Positions 34,770 to 45,896 of a stretch of 64,000 nt of DNA are shown here, one piece after another. Position 1 is the stretch's first letter; each line of letters begins with the position of its first letter. The position numbers and the translations under genes are program-made. The DNA comes from Prorocentrum cordatum (Eukaryota > Sar > Dinophyceae > Prorocentrales > Prorocentraceae): NCBI GenBank assembly GCA_963575745.1, contig CAUYUJ010003422.1, positions 1 to 64,000 of the forward strand. The letters run 5' to 3'. The notes beneath the pieces are model-generated. The model searched no databases and was not told the DNA's origin. It was given only the letters and a program-made list of their open reading frames with translations.

Positions 34770-35165
34770 GCTGAGGTGCTTCTCGGAGGCCTCTTGGGGC
34801 CTTCCAGGGCCTATCGGCGGCCTCTTGGGGGCCCCAGGGGGCCTTACGGGTGGCCTCGTGTAGGCCTGCTGGCGGTGTCGGAGATGATCCTGGGGAGCAG
34901 GGCTCGACACGCCAGTTCGTGTTCCCCCTCTCGGGCCAATCTTGGGGGCCTCGTGGGCCGTCTTTTGGTCTATCAGGGCCCTCTTGGGGGCCCCTTTCGG
35001 GCACTCTTGGGACAATATTGTGATCCTCTTTGGCCGTCCTGAACCGCTGGATCACAGAAGAGGCGAGAACGCAAACAACCTGGAACAACCTTGGGTACAT
35101 ACTGAGTTTGTCTTCTGTCTTGGGTACCATGGTGGGGTCCTCTTGGGGACTTCCTGGGGGGAGGG
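34770..35165. repeat. CTTGGGGGCC-type repeat block
   Basis: Degenerate CCTCTTGGGGGCC units, followed at 35165-35330 by GA-rich sequence with GGGGGGGAGAGACACCCC repeats. 35330-35650 is unclassified. Confidence 0.75.
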
Positions 35166-35798
35166 ATGGAAAAGGACCAGCGGGGGGATGAAGGGCGGCG
35201 ACGACGACGAGGGAGGAGGGTGGTGAGGAGAGAGAGGGGACGAGGTGGAGGAGGGATGGGCATCCGTTTTACTTGGGAGCGGGGGACACCCCAGGGGGGG
35301 GGAGAGACACCCCAGAGGGTGGGGGGACCTGCCCAGGGCCCCTACCCATGAGGAAATGATGCATGGAAGGGGCTTTTCTTGTAATCGATTGAACTGAATT
35401 CGGTTGGAGCACCGTATAGGACGAGCGGACCCTGCGATGGGGTTGACAAGCCTCTCCCACACGCCGAAAGGGTCGGCGGATCAGCATATGAACCATGCCA
35501 GCGCAGCCCCCGCAGTAACGGGAAAGGCTGCGAGGGATGCTACAGGTGGGGCAGCGGGTGATTGGCGACAAGGCCCCTATCTCACCCGATGCGTTCAGTT
35601 TCTCCCGCGAGGGAGGCGTCAAGCCGCCGCTGTCTCGGCAATTTGACCATGGGGGCAGCGTGGAGAGGCGTCTGTGCCTTTACTCCTCGGCATCCTCCAC
35701 CTCCTCTTCCTCGTCCCTCTGTCCTCCCATCCTCGCCCCCCTGCTCTTCACCTTTTCTCCCCTCTTCCGCCCCCCCCCTCCCCCCCGCCCCGCCTCAG

Positions 35799-35920
35799 GT
35801 GGACGGGGTGGTGCTCGGGCCCCTCCTGGAGCCCGGCGAGTGCATAGGCCTGGGGGGCCAGCCTGGTCTGCTGCCGATGTTCCCGACTCGCGCCATCCGC
35901 TTCTGCCAGGGCCCTCGTCC
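35799..35920 (+). other. Candidate exon after a polypyrimidine/AG acceptor
   Basis: A C/T tract at 35660-35797 ends CCCCGCCTCAG, a textbook acceptor. The next frame reads VDGVVLGPLLEPGECIGLGG, then QPGLLPMFPTRAIRFCQGPR, normal protein composition, before a CTC tract starts. A second acceptor-like CCCCCGTCAG occurs at 36073-36082. The parent gene cannot be reconstructed. Confidence 0.35.
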
Positions 35921-36082
35921 CCCCCCCCTCCTCCTCCTCCTCCTCCTCCTCCTCCTCCTCCTCCTCCTCCTCCTCCTCCTCCTCCCTCCTCCTCCTCGAC
36001 CTCCTCTCCTCCTCCTCCTCCTCCTCCTCCTCCTCCTCCTCCTCCTCCTCCTCCTCCTCCTCCTCCTCCTCCTCCCCCGTCA
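35921..36082. repeat. CTC trinucleotide tract
   Basis: About 50 CTC/CCT triplets with two interruptions. It lies between two exon-like stretches and may be intronic. Confidence 0.95.
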
Positions 36083-36267
36083 GCGCGAGCGGCGCGCTTC
36101 CACCGTCACGGGGGGATGGGGGAGCGGGGCGGGGGGGGAGAGTGGATCTCAAGGCTCTTTCCGGGCCTTGTGATTGTCCACGAACGATGTGGGCCACGGC
36201 AGAAGGCCGCCAGGGTGTCGGGGGGGTAATGAGGGGTGTGGAGGGGGGAGCGGAGGAGGAGGATGAG

Positions 36268-36355
36268 AAGGGAGTGGAAGGAAGGAAGGAAGGAAGGAAG
36301 GAAGGAAGGAAGGAAGGAGGAGGAGGAGGAGGAGGAGGAGGAGGAGGAGGAGTGC
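36268..36355. repeat. GGAA and GGA microsatellites
   Basis: About 12 GGAA tetramers, then about 12 GGA triplets. Confidence 0.95.
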
Positions 36356-36595
36356 CAGAGGAAACCTTGGATGCTACAATGATTCTGAAGAGCAACCTGT
36401 CGTGCCAAAGTCTCTTAAGAAGTTTCTGCAGTAGTTGCTGCTCCCGCAGTTATTGCTCTTCCCTGCGGGGCGCGCCTCCCGAAAGACGATCGCCTCATGG
36501 GTCCGCCATTCAGGCGAGGGCCCCGTTTCCAGTATGATCGCAGCTTGCAAGGAAGTCTCCAGCGAGATGTGTTGGCAAGAGGAGAAGGAAGAGGC

Positions 36596-36752
36596 GGATG
36601 AGGAGGAGGAGGAGGAGGAGGAGGAGTAGGAAGAGGAGGAGGCGGCAGAGGGGGAGGAAGCGAGGGGGAAGGGCAGGAGGAGGAGGAGGAGGAGGAGGAG
36701 GAGGCGGCGGCGGCGGCGGCGGCGGAGGAGGAGGAGGAGGAGGAGGGAGGGA
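36596..36752. repeat. GGA/GCG trinucleotide tract
   Basis: GAG/GGA repeats interrupted by a GGCGGC run at 36703-36726. Confidence 0.95.
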
Positions 36753-36964
36753 TGAAGAGAAACGGAGGAGCAGAGAGGGAGCAGGAGGGGCATGTGAAGC
36801 AGGACCGGGAGGCGTGTTCGGCGGGGAGGGCTGGAAGCGCGATCTCCGAGGCTCAGCCGAGCGTGGGCTCGCGCTCGGCATCGGCCCGCGTCGCCACTCC
36901 GCGGCCAGCCGCCGAGCGGCGCGCGTGGGGACCAGCCTCCCTCGGCGACTCGGCGCCCGTGCCG

Positions 36965-37110
36965 CCGCGTGCCCCGAGGGGTCGACAACATCTTCGGCGC
37001 GCGCGCGACCTACAAGCGCAGCGTCCGCACCCGCACCGTCTGCCACTTCCGCCACCTGACGCGGGCTCAGATGGAGACAGTCGCCGGGAGGGCGCCAAGC
37101 ATACGAGGGC
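36965..37110 (+). other. Protein-like island
   Basis: One frame reads GVDNIFGARATYKRSVRTRT then VCHFRHLTRAQMETVAG with mixed composition. There is no start, stop or domain that would define a gene. Possible exon or retrocopy fragment. Confidence 0.25.
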
Positions 37111-37242
37111 GCAGAAGCGGGCTGGTTCGATGGGGGGAGGGGCGGGCGTTAGGATCTTAGGTGTTCTTCGGAAGGGCAGGGCTGTTTTTCAAGCCGTCTC
37201 CAAACCTTTTGATCTTGAAAATAAGAAGGGATATCAATGTTA

Positions 37243-37500
37243 GCAAGCGTGGACCCCAAGCAGTAGGTTCTTGCATTCTATGCGTTGCAATATATGTGGT
37301 GCGATGTCTGCGATGCAACCTGTGTAATGCAATCTGTGCGGTGCAGTATATGCGGTGCAGTTTGTGTGGTGCAGTCTACGCGGTGAAACCTGTGTAATGC
37401 AATATATGCGGTGCAATCTGTGTGGTGCAATCTTTGTGGGGCAATCTGCGCGGTGCAACCTATGCGATGCAGTCTACGCGGTGCAACTTATGTGGTTCAT
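37243..37500 (+). repeat. TGTGGTGCAATCTA array, copy 1
   Basis: About 18 units of 13-14 bp (TGYGGTGCAATCTR), introduced by TTAGCAAGCGTGGACCCCAA. Related arrays are at 44.82, 50.20 and 51.80 kb. Confidence 0.9.
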
Positions 37501-37504
37501 CAGC

Positions 37505-38090
37505 GCTTAAATTGAAGTTATCCACTCCGCTGCTCGCGCAAACACCCCACCCATCCACCCGCAACTTGGTTTGCAAGCCCCATGCGGCGGCGATTGCGAT
37601 GAGTGCTCGGCGCTGGCTGCTGCATGTCTGCGGCCGCGACAGCCCGCGCATGCACGCGCGCGCAGCGTCCAGCTACTTTGGTGCGACCGACGCGGCCGCG
37701 GTGGCGCTGACTGCTGGGCACATCCCTTTGGGGATTTCAGTGTGATTCGGCGACCTTGGCGGGTTCGGTATCATGGCAACGCCGACAACGGTAAACACGG
37801 TGATGATAGTAGCGATGGTGGTGTCGATGCTGACAGCGACGACGGCACGGCCAGTGACGTCGCGGATGTTGATCACGCCCTCGACGATGACGGCGTCTTC
37901 GCGTCGGTGGTGAAGGTTTTAGAAAGCGTTCGACATGCGCGCGCGGCCGACGCGCGAGAGTGGCCCGCGCGGTATTCTTTGGCACGGACCGTGCTCCCCC
38001 AGCACGCGCGCAAGGGCGGGTGAACGATGTCGGCATGCGGCGCGAGAGGCCTGTTTTGCAGAATTCCATGAACCGGTTGAGAAACCTATG
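37505..38090 (+). repeat. 550-bp module M, copy 1
   Basis: Starts with TTGAAGTTATCCACTCC and CACCCGCAACTTGG, then GCATGCGGCGGCGATTGCG, GCGGTGGCGCTGACTGCTGG, GGTATCATGGCAACGCCGAC and TTCGACATGCGCGCGCGGC. A second copy at 41850-42400 is about 75-80% identical over its whole length. Three frames stay open in both copies, so I cannot say whether any is translated. Confidence 0.8.
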
Positions 38091-38189
38091 GCCTTCGGAA
38101 CAAGAGCGCGAGCGCGCGTTTGTTTTTTCTTTTTTGTATTAAAACAACATGTTTAATTATCCTGGCGAAGGACCCAACCATATGCAATT

Positions 38190-39612
38190 GTGAATAACGC
38201 TTTGTGGGTGCCGCTTTCGGTGGGGCTCCCTATGGGGCCACGAAAGGCGTGCCACGAAACGCTGTCCTGGGCGTGCGGGACGCTTGCGGGCGGTAGCATT
38301 GGGGCCTTTGGTGGAGCTCCCTATGGAGCCACGAAGCGCTGTCCTGGGCGTACGGGACGCATGCGGGCGGTAGCACTGGGGCCTTCGGTGGAGCTCCCTA
38401 TGGGGCCACGAAGCGCTGTCCTGGGCCCTCGGCGACGAAACGTGTGAGGGGTGTGCCGGGATGGGTGCGGTGCCGCCGTGCGAACGCAGCCACTGGGGCT
38501 TTCGGTGGAGCCCCCTATGGGGCCACGAAGCGTGTGAGGGGTGTGCCGAAATGGGCGCGGTGCCGCCATGCCAACGCAGCCACGGGGGCCCTCGGTGGAG
38601 CCCCCTATGGGGCCACGAAACGTGTGAGGGGTGTGCCGAAATGGGTGCGGTGCCGCCATGCCAACGCAGCCACTGGGGCCCTCGGTGGAGCTCCCTATGG
38701 GGCCACGAAGCGTGTGAGGGGTGTGCCGAAATGGGTGCGGTGCCGCCATGCCAACGCAGCCAGTGGGCTCGGTGGAGAAACGTGTGAGGGGTGTGCCGAA
38801 ATGGGTGCGGTGCCGCCATGCCAACGCAGCCACTGGGGCCTTCGGTGGAGCTCCCTATGGGGCCACGAAGCGTGTGAGGGGTGTGCCGAAATGGGTGCGG
38901 TGCCGCCATGCCAACGCAGCCACTGGGGCCCTCGGTGGAGCTCCCTATGGGGCCAAGAGGCGTGTGAGGGGTGTGCCGAGATGGGCGCGGTGCCGCCATG
39001 CCAACGCAGCCACTGGGGCCCTCGGTGGAGCTCCTTATGGGGCCACGAAACGTGTGAGGGGTGTGCCGAAATGCGCGCGGTGCCGCCATGCGAACGCAGC
39101 CACTGGGGCCCTCGGTGGAGCTCCCTATGGGGCCACGAAGCGTGTGAGGGGTGTGCCGAAATGGGTTCGGTGCCGCCATGCCAACGCAGCCATTGGGGCC
39201 CTCGGTGGAGCCCCCTATGGGGCCACGAAACGTGTGAGGGGTGTGCCGAAGTGTGTGCGGTGCCGCCATGCCAACGCAGCCACTGGGGCCCTCGGTGGAG
39301 CTCCCTATGGGGCCACGAAACGTGTGAGGGGTGTGCCGAAATGGGTGCGGTGCCGCCATGCCAACGCAGCCACTGGGGCCGTCGGTGGAGCCCCCTATGG
39401 GGCCACGAAACGTGTGAGGGGTGTGCCGAAATGGGTGCGGTGCCGCCATGCCAGCGCAGCCACTGGGGCCCTCGGTGGAGCTCCCGATGGGGCCACGAAG
39501 CGTGTGAGGGGTGTGCCGAAATGGGTGCGGTGCCGCCATGCCAACGCAGCCGCTGGGGCCCTCGGTGGAGCTCCCTATGGGGCCACGAAGCGTGTGAGGG
39601 GTGTGCTGTGAT
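38190..39612 (+). repeat. 90-bp satellite B, array 1
   Basis: Thirteen units start CGTGTGAGGGGTGTGCCG at 38441, 38531, 38621, 38711, 38781 (a 70-bp unit), 38871 and then every 90 bp to 39591. They are preceded by three degenerate units from 38190. In one plus frame each unit reads CEGCAEMGAVPPCQRSHW..., but other frames on both strands are open too. Confidence 0.97.
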
Positions 39613-39800
39613 AGTGTGAGGAGGGAGGGGGCAGAGGGAGGAAGGGAGAGTGAACGCGGGGCGCTGTCCCTTCAAAACGAGGACCCAAAACCACAGGATG
39701 GTTGGGACAAACATTATCCAGGCGATGGGCCCAACCATATGCAGCTACGAGTACCGCAAGGCAGGCTGAACGAATGAGAGGGGACTCCGTAAGGGGACAC
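39613..39800 (+). repeat. Inter-array module of satellite B
   Basis: GGGCGCTGTCCCTTCAAAAC, GAGGACCCAAAACC, GGATGGTTGGGA, then ATCCAGGCGATGGGCCCAAC and CATATGCA. The first half recurs at 41128-41180 after array 2; the second half recurs at 38158-38185 before array 1. The array with its two flanks was therefore duplicated as a unit. Confidence 0.9.
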
Positions 39801-41095
39801 GAAACGTGTGAGAGGTGTACCGAAATGAGTGCGGTGCCGCCATGCGAGCGCAGCCACTGGGGCCCTCGGTGGAGCTCCCTCAGGGGCCACGAAACGTGTG
39901 AGGGGTGTGCCGAAATTGGTGCGGCGCCGCCATGCGACCGCAGCCACTTGGGCCTTCGGTAGAGCTCCGGATGGGGCCAAGAAGCGTGTGAGGGGTGTGC
40001 CGAAATGAGCGCGGTGCCGCCATGCTGACGCAGCCACTGGGACCCTCGGTGGAGCTCCCTATGGGGCCAAGAAGCGTGTGAGGGGTGTGCCGACATGGGC
40101 GCAGTGCCGCCATGCGATCGCAGCCACTGGAGCCCTTTATGGATTTCCCTATGGGGCCACGAAACGTGTGAGGGGTGTGCCGAAATGGGCGCGGTGCCGC
40201 CATGCCAACGCAGCCACTGGTGCCCTCGGTGGGGCTCCCTATGCAACGAAACGTGTGAGGGGTGTGCCGAAATAAGTGCGGTGCCGCAATGCGAACGCAG
40301 CCATTGGGGCCCTCGGTGGAGCTCCCTATGGGGCCACGAACCGTGTGAGGGGTGTGCCGAAATGCGCGCGGTGCCGCCATGCGAACGCAGCCACTGGAGC
40401 CCTCTGTGGGGCTCCTTATGGGGCCACGAAACGTGTGAGGGGTGTGCCGAAATGGGCGCGGTGCCGCCATGACAACGCAGCCACGGGGGCCCTCGGTGGA
40501 GCCCCCTCAGGGGCCACGAAACGTGTGAGGGGTGTGCCGACATGGGTGCGGTGCCGCCATGCGACCGCGGCCACTTGGGCCTTCGGTAGAGCTTCCTGCG
40601 GGGCCACGAAACGTGTGAGGGGTGTGCCGAAATGGGTGCGGTGCCGCCATGCGAACGCAGCCACTGGGGCCCTCGGTGGAGCTCCCTATGGGGCCACGAA
40701 ACGTGTGAGGGGTGTGCCGAAATGAGTGCGGTGCCGCCATGCGAACGCAGCCATTGGGGCCTTCGGTGGAGCTCCCTATGGGGCCACGAAAAGTGTGAGG
40801 GGTGTGCCGAAATGGGTGCGGTGCCGCCATGCCAACGCAGCCGCTGGGGCCTTCGGTGGAGCTCCCTATGGGGCCACGAAGCGTGTGAGGGGTGTGCCGA
40901 ATTGAGTGCGGTGCCGCCATGCCAACGCAGCCACTGGGGCCCTCGGTGGAGCTCCCTATGGGGCCGCGAAACGTGTGAGGGGTGTGCCGAAATGGGTGCG
41001 GTGCCGCCATGCCAACGGAGCCACTGGGGCCCTCGGTGGAGCTCCCTATGGGGCAACGAAGCGTGTGAGGGGCGTGCCGAAATGGGTGCGGCGAC
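39801..41095 (+). repeat. 90-bp satellite B, array 2
   Basis: Fifteen unit starts (CGTGTGAGGGGTGTGCCG) at 39805, 39895, 39985, 40075, 40165, 40252, then every 90 bp to 41062. Units are more diverged from each other than in array 1. Confidence 0.97.
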
Positions 41096-41199
41096 GAGGG
41101 AGGGGGCAGCGGGAGGAAGGAGTGAACGCAGGGCGCTGTCTCTTCAAAACGAGGACCCAACACCGCAGGATGGTTGGGAAAAACTGATGTTGCGAAAAC

Positions 41200-41640
41200 A
41201 TGTGTTCTCGCATGTTTTTTTTTTTTTTGCGCTCAGTTTTGAATTCGCCACGTAACCGTCGGTTGTTTGACGGATGTCGGCACGCGCGCGCGACGACGCG
41301 CGCGCGTGCATTTCGTTTTGTTGGTTGCTCCTGATTCTCGCGACGGCACGCGCGCAAGGGCGTTCGACCGATTTCGACATGCGCGCGCGAAGCCCTTTTG
41401 GCAGCAGTTGATGAGCATGTGGAACAACTGATGGCTCCCGCGCGAATTCGCAAGAACGCGCGCGCACGTTCTTGTTCTGAAAACCTGTGTTGTGAAACAC
41501 TTGTTGCAAACATTCTTACGGCGCCGAAGGTTTTCGACGGATTTTGGCATGCTCGCGCGACGACGCAGGCGTGTGCACCTCGTCTCATTTGTTGCAGGGG
41601 ATTCTTGACAACCTATGATTTTCGATAAACGAGTGCGCGC
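41200..41640. repeat. CGCG-rich module, copy 1
   Basis: Three sub-units of about 150 bp, each with TTGYGAAACAYRTGT, a short gap, CGACGGATTTYGGCATGCG, CGCGCGACGACGCGCGCG, TTTCGTT and GCGCACGTTC-like words. The alternating CG tracts could adopt Z-DNA (inference). Copies are at 42.40, 44.26 and 51.18 kb. Confidence 0.85.
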
Positions 41641-41815
41641 ATACTATTTGCAGAGGATGGCGGGGGGGGGGGGGGGGGGGGGAGATACTGGTTGGGCTGG
41701 GATGTACGAATGCATTTTTAGGATGAACGATGGGGCTGGATCGCTTGTACACTGCAATGCGAACAGGGGTGTCGATAATCCAGGGGTGGGGTAGAGCCAA
41801 TTTTTTGAAAAGAAT
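41640..41815 (+). repeat. GATACYGGTTGGGCTGGGATG module, copy 1, with G24 run
   Basis: After a run of about 24 G (41658-41681) come GGTTGGGCTGGGATGTACG, GGATGAACGATGGG and AGGGGTGTCGATAATCC. Copies at 44.43-44.60 and 51.64-51.79 kb also follow a CGCG-rich module. Confidence 0.85.
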
Positions 41816-41849
41816 AATCTATGTAGTGCAAGTGATTTTAACAAGCGAG

Positions 41850-42400
41850 TTGACACATCCCATGCTCGAACATCCCACCCGCCCACTCGCAACTTGGCTT
41901 GCAAAGCCCATGCGGTGGCGATTGCGATGCATGCTTGGCGTTGGCTGGTGCGTCTCTGCGGCCGCGCCAACCCTAGCACGCGCGCGCAGCGGCCAGCTAG
42001 TTTGGCGCCGCCGGCGCGGCCGCGGTGGCGCTGACCGCTGGGCACATCCCAGCGGGCACTTCACTGCGAGTTGGCGACTTGGGCGGGCGCGGTATCATGG
42101 CAACGTCGACAACGGTAGACACGATGATGATAATAGCGATGCTGGTGACGATGTTGACGCCGACGAAGGCGCGGCCAGTTCGGGCGCCGATGCTGATCAC
42201 GCCGACGACGATGACGGCGTCCTCGCGTCTGTGATGAAGGTTTCGGAAAGACTTCGGCGCGCGCGCGCGGCCGACGCGCGATTGTGCCCCGCATGGGGTT
42301 GTTAGGCACAGGTCATGTCCCCCAAGCACGCGCGCAAGGGCGTGCGAATGATGTCGGCGTGCGGCGCCAGAGGCCCGTTTGGCAGAATTCCATGAACACT
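41850..42400 (+). repeat. 550-bp module M, copy 2
   Basis: Same order of words as copy 1 (CACCCGCCCACTCGCAACTT, GCATGCTTGGCG, GCGGTGGCGCTGACCGCTGG, GGTATCATGGCAACGTCGAC). Here a CGCG-rich module follows directly. Confidence 0.8.
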
Positions 42401-42765
42401 TTGAAAGAACAAGCCAGCGTTTTTTTTTTTTGAAGAATGTGCAAGAGCGTGGCCGCACGTTTGTTTGAACACCGTTGTTGCGAAGCCATGTGTTGTTGCA
42501 CGTTGTTGGACATTCGGTTTCTAAAATCGCTACAACGCCGTCGGTTTTTGACGGCTTTCGGCATGCGCGCACGACGACGCGCGCGCGTGCCCCTCGCTTT
42601 TTTGTTGCAGCGGTTTTTCGCGACGGCACGCGCGCAAAGGGCGTTCGAACGATTTCGACATGCGTGCGCGACGCTCGTTTGGTACATGTTTTGAAAATGT
42701 TGAAGCACCTTCAGTTTTCTAATGAATTCGCAAGAACGCGCGCGCACTTTTTATGTCGGAGGTGA
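42400..42765. repeat. CGCG-rich module, copy 2
   Basis: Two sub-units with TTGCGAAGCCATGTGTTG, GACGGCTTTCGGCATGCG, CGCACGACGACGCGCGCG and a T-run at 42420. The stretch 42765-43060 has one GGACCA(C/A)ATGATT duplication and no gene. Confidence 0.85.
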
Positions 42766-43059
42766 GGGGGTGTATTCGAAGTGGAACGGAGAGCCCCCCT
42801 ACCAGGAAATCGGTTTCGGTTTCGTGTTCGCGCGTGCCGTGCGTGCGGGCGAGGCGGACCTGCGCGGGCGGGCGAGAGGGAAGTCTCCTGTGGCTGAGGC
42901 GCGGCTGGACCACATGATTCCATTCTGGCAACCGGTGCCGCGCGGCGCCCCGCCGGTGTCCCGCCTCCGGCTGGGGCGCGGCCGGACCAAATGATTATTT
43001 CCGGCGTCCGGTGCCGCGCGGTGTCCCGCCGGCGTCCCGCCGGTGTCCCGTCGGTGTCC

Positions 43060-43960
43060 CGATGATGATGATATATGATGATGATGATGATGAGGAGGAG
43101 GATGGTGATGATGATGATGTCGATGATGTTGTTGTTGATGATGATGATGACGGTGATAGTGGTGATGATGGTGGTGTCCCGATGATGCTGATGATGATGA
43201 TCTTGATTGATGTTGATGATGATGATGGTGATGATGATGGCCATTGTCGTGATGATGATGGTGCCCCCCGATGATGATGGTGTCCCGATGATGCTGATGT
43301 AGCTGGTGATGAAGATGATGGTTTCCCGATGGTGATGATGATGAAATTGATGATCATGGTGGTGTCGATGATGATGAAACGTTGATGATGCGGATGATGT
43401 TTTATATGATGATTATGGTGTCCCCATGATGATGATGATGTTGATGATGCTGTTGGTGATGATGATGATGATGGTGATGATGGTGGTGTTCCGATGAGGA
43501 TGATATTGATTATGGTGATGACGACGATGGTGTCACGATGATGTTGATGTTGATGATGATGATGGTGTCCCGATGATGATGATGATGATGGTGGCGATGA
43601 GGATGGTGTCCCGATGATGATGATGTTGATGCTGATGATGATGTTGCTGATGCTGATGATGATGTTGTCCCGATGATGGTGATGTTGATGGTTTTGTTCA
43701 AGATGACGTGATGATGATGATGGTGGTGTTCCGATGATGATGCTGACGATCATGATGGTGCCCCTGTGAGGATGATGTTGATGATGAACATGGTGACGGC
43801 GATGGTGTCCCGATGATGATGGTGTCCCGATGATGATGATGTTGATGATGATGGTGATGAGGTGATGGTGATGGTGATGACGGTGTCCCGATGATGATGA
43901 CGATGTTGATGACGTTGATGACGGTGATGTGGATGATGATGATGACGACGTTGATTGTGA
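43060..43960. repeat. ATG trinucleotide array with GGTGTCCCGATGATG periodicity
   Basis: GAT/ATG repeats punctuated about every 30-60 bp by GGTGTCCCGATG. Open frames on both strands are repeat products. Confidence 0.95.
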
Positions 43961-44200
43961 CATCGATTTTGATACCGATCGTGGGATCGATAGTGAGACC
44001 GAATGTGAGATCGATCGTGAGGTCGATCGTGAGATCGATAGTGAGATCGATTGTGATATCGATAGTCAGATCGGTTGTGAGATCGATCCGGATGAAATAG
44101 ATCGTGTGATATCGATTGTGAGATCGGTCGAGTGATATCGATCGAGCGAGACCGATAGTGATATCGATCGTGCGATCGATAGTGAGACCGATCGAATGAA
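43960..44200. repeat. GATCGATCGTGAGATCGATAG array
   Basis: About 18 units of 12-13 bp (GTGAGATCGATY), very rich in GATC and CGAT words. This is the only such array in the window. Confidence 0.95.
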
Positions 44201-44259
44201 GCGTTGGTTCCCCCCCGAACCCCCTTTATCACCCGAAGGGTGGTCGTATAGGTTTATAA

Positions 44260-44605
44260 TTTGTGTTGCGAAGCCATGCGCTTTTATATGCCTTTTGGAC
44301 ATTCGATTTAGAAATCCTTGCGCAACCGATTTCGGCATGCGCGCGCGACGACGCGCGCGTGTGCGTTTCGTCCAAAATCTTGCAAGGGTTTTTTGAATAT
44401 TGTTGATTTTTGATAAGCGAGTGCGCGCATGGTATTTTCTGCAAAGGGTGTCGGGGGGGCGGGGGGGGGCTACCGGTTGGGCTGCGATGTTACGAAGTCA
44501 TATCTCGGATGGACGATGGGACAGAATCATTTGTTAATCGCAATACCGAAAGGGGTGTCGATAATCCGGGGGGGTACAGTCTATTGTTTTTTAGAACGGA
44601 GATCT
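44260..44605. repeat. CGCG-rich module copy 3 plus GGTTGGGCTG module copy 2
   Basis: TTGCGAAGCCATGCGCTTTT, CGATTTCGGCATGCGCGCG, CGACGACGCGCGCGTGTGCG, then GCGCGCATGGTATTTTCTGC, a G-rich stretch, CCGGTTGGGCTGCGATG and GGGGTGTCGATAATCCGGG. Same order as 41.48-41.81 kb. Confidence 0.85.
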
Positions 44606-44609
44606 ATGC

Positions 44610-44960
44610 GACGGCAACGGCGGTGACGGGCGGCACCCCCCGCAAAAGCCGCCGCTCGTCCCGAGCGGCGGCGACGGCGACGGCGGCGACGGGCGGCACC
44701 GCCCGCAAAGGCCACCATTCACCCCGAGATGTTTCAGCCAAGTTAGAACCCCAAAGTGCAAGCACTGTCTGGAGAGTCAGTCCACCGAAACGGAGTTCTT
44801 AGCCAGCGTGGACCCCAACCAGTGTGTGTTGTAGCAATACATGTTGTGCAACCTATGTGTTGCAATCTAGGTTTGTAATATATACATGTTTACATATGTA
44901 TATATACATATATATATACTTATATATACATGCTAGGGACCGCTCCTGTGATCCATATTT
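44610..44960. repeat. GGCGGCGACGG units and TGTGTTGCAATCTA array, copy 2
   Basis: 44615-44715 has two copies of GGTGACGGGCGGCACC-type units. 44800-44880 repeats TTAGCCAGCGTGGACCCCAA and a short TGTTGCAACCTATG array. 44880-44940 is TATATA-rich and ends with GGGACCGCTCCTGTGATCC, whose complement is at 50185-50205. The stretch 44960-45235 is unclassified. Confidence 0.7.
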
Positions 44961-45429
44961 TTCTTGTCGTTTCATATGTTGCCCTTTCTCGTTTCAACTG
45001 TGTTGCCCGCCTGTCTCTTAAATTCCTTATCCATTGTTAGAGTCATTATTTGAATGTTCGTCTTCATCGCAATGTGTTGTTTTTGTTTGTTCTCCTCGTT
45101 CGTTCTGGATCGCAGGAGTGGCCAGTGCATACGGATCACCACAGTGTTCCCACATCCAGCGAAAACACTTGTGATGCATCGCATGGGTTTCTCGGAATCT
45201 TCTGGGCATTTGGGAGGTTTGAGAGATCTCAAAGGGACAGGGGGGGGAAGGGGAGGGGGAGGAGGAGGATGAGGATGAGGAAGAGGAGGAGGAGTTTGAG
45301 CAGGAGGAGGACGACGAGCAGGAGGAGGAACAGAAGGAGGACAAGGATAGAGGAATAAGAGGATGATGATGAGGATCGGATTTGTCACAGGGTTGTGTGA
45401 GCCCCGTCGAGCCCCGTTGCTGTGCCTGG

Positions 45430-45595
45430 GCTGTGGGTGGGGAGCCTCTTGGATAGATGTGGAGGTCTTTGGGGATGTCTCTCAAGGGCCTCGTGGAGGG
45501 CTTTTCGGGGCATCCGGGAGGCTTTTGATGGCCTCTTGGAGGCCTCTTGGGGACTTCGGGAGGGCGTCTTGGAGGCTTCTCGCATTGTTCGCGTC
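45430..45595. repeat. CTTGGAGGCCTC-type repeat block
   Basis: Degenerate CCTCTTGGAGGCCTCTTGGG units. Upstream, 45238-45362 is a GGA-rich polypurine tract. Confidence 0.75.
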
Positions 45596-45639
45596 TACTT
45601 TACTCTACGTGCTCATTGCCCCTACTCCGACTCGTATCT

Positions 45640-45830
45640 CTTGTCGTCCTCTCCTCATCAATCCGTTTCTTTTACTCCTCCTCCTTCCTGCTTCGTCCCC
45701 ATTCTCGTTCCCCGCCTCTCCGTCATGGTCTCTACGCCTTCTCTCTCTCGCTCTCTCTCTCTCTCTGTCTCTCCCTCTCTCCCTCCCTCCCTCCCTCCCT
45801 CCCTCCCTCCCTCCCCTCATCTTCTCCCTA

Positions 45831-45861
<31 letters not shown>

Positions 45862-45890
45862 AGCTTTCTCTCTTCCCTCTTTCGTACCCT
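45640..45890 (+). promoter_or_regulatory. Long polypyrimidine tract before the coiled-coil gene
   Basis: About 250 bases of CT/CTCC ending just before the spliced-leader-like sequence and the ATG at 45939. Dinoflagellate trans-splice acceptors sit after pyrimidine tracts, so this could direct trans-splicing at an AG at 45902-45903 or 45918-45919 (inference). Confidence 0.45.
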
Positions 45891-45896
45891 CACGCT

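Noticed and set aside
38157-41056. Open frames of 390-490 residues on both strands
   Set aside because: Same reason: products of the 90-bp satellite. The Cys-containing frame is kept only as a finding to test.
38441-41095. Regular repeat spacing suggesting CRISPR
   Set aside because: Units are contiguous 90-bp satellites with no unique spacers, in a eukaryotic genome.
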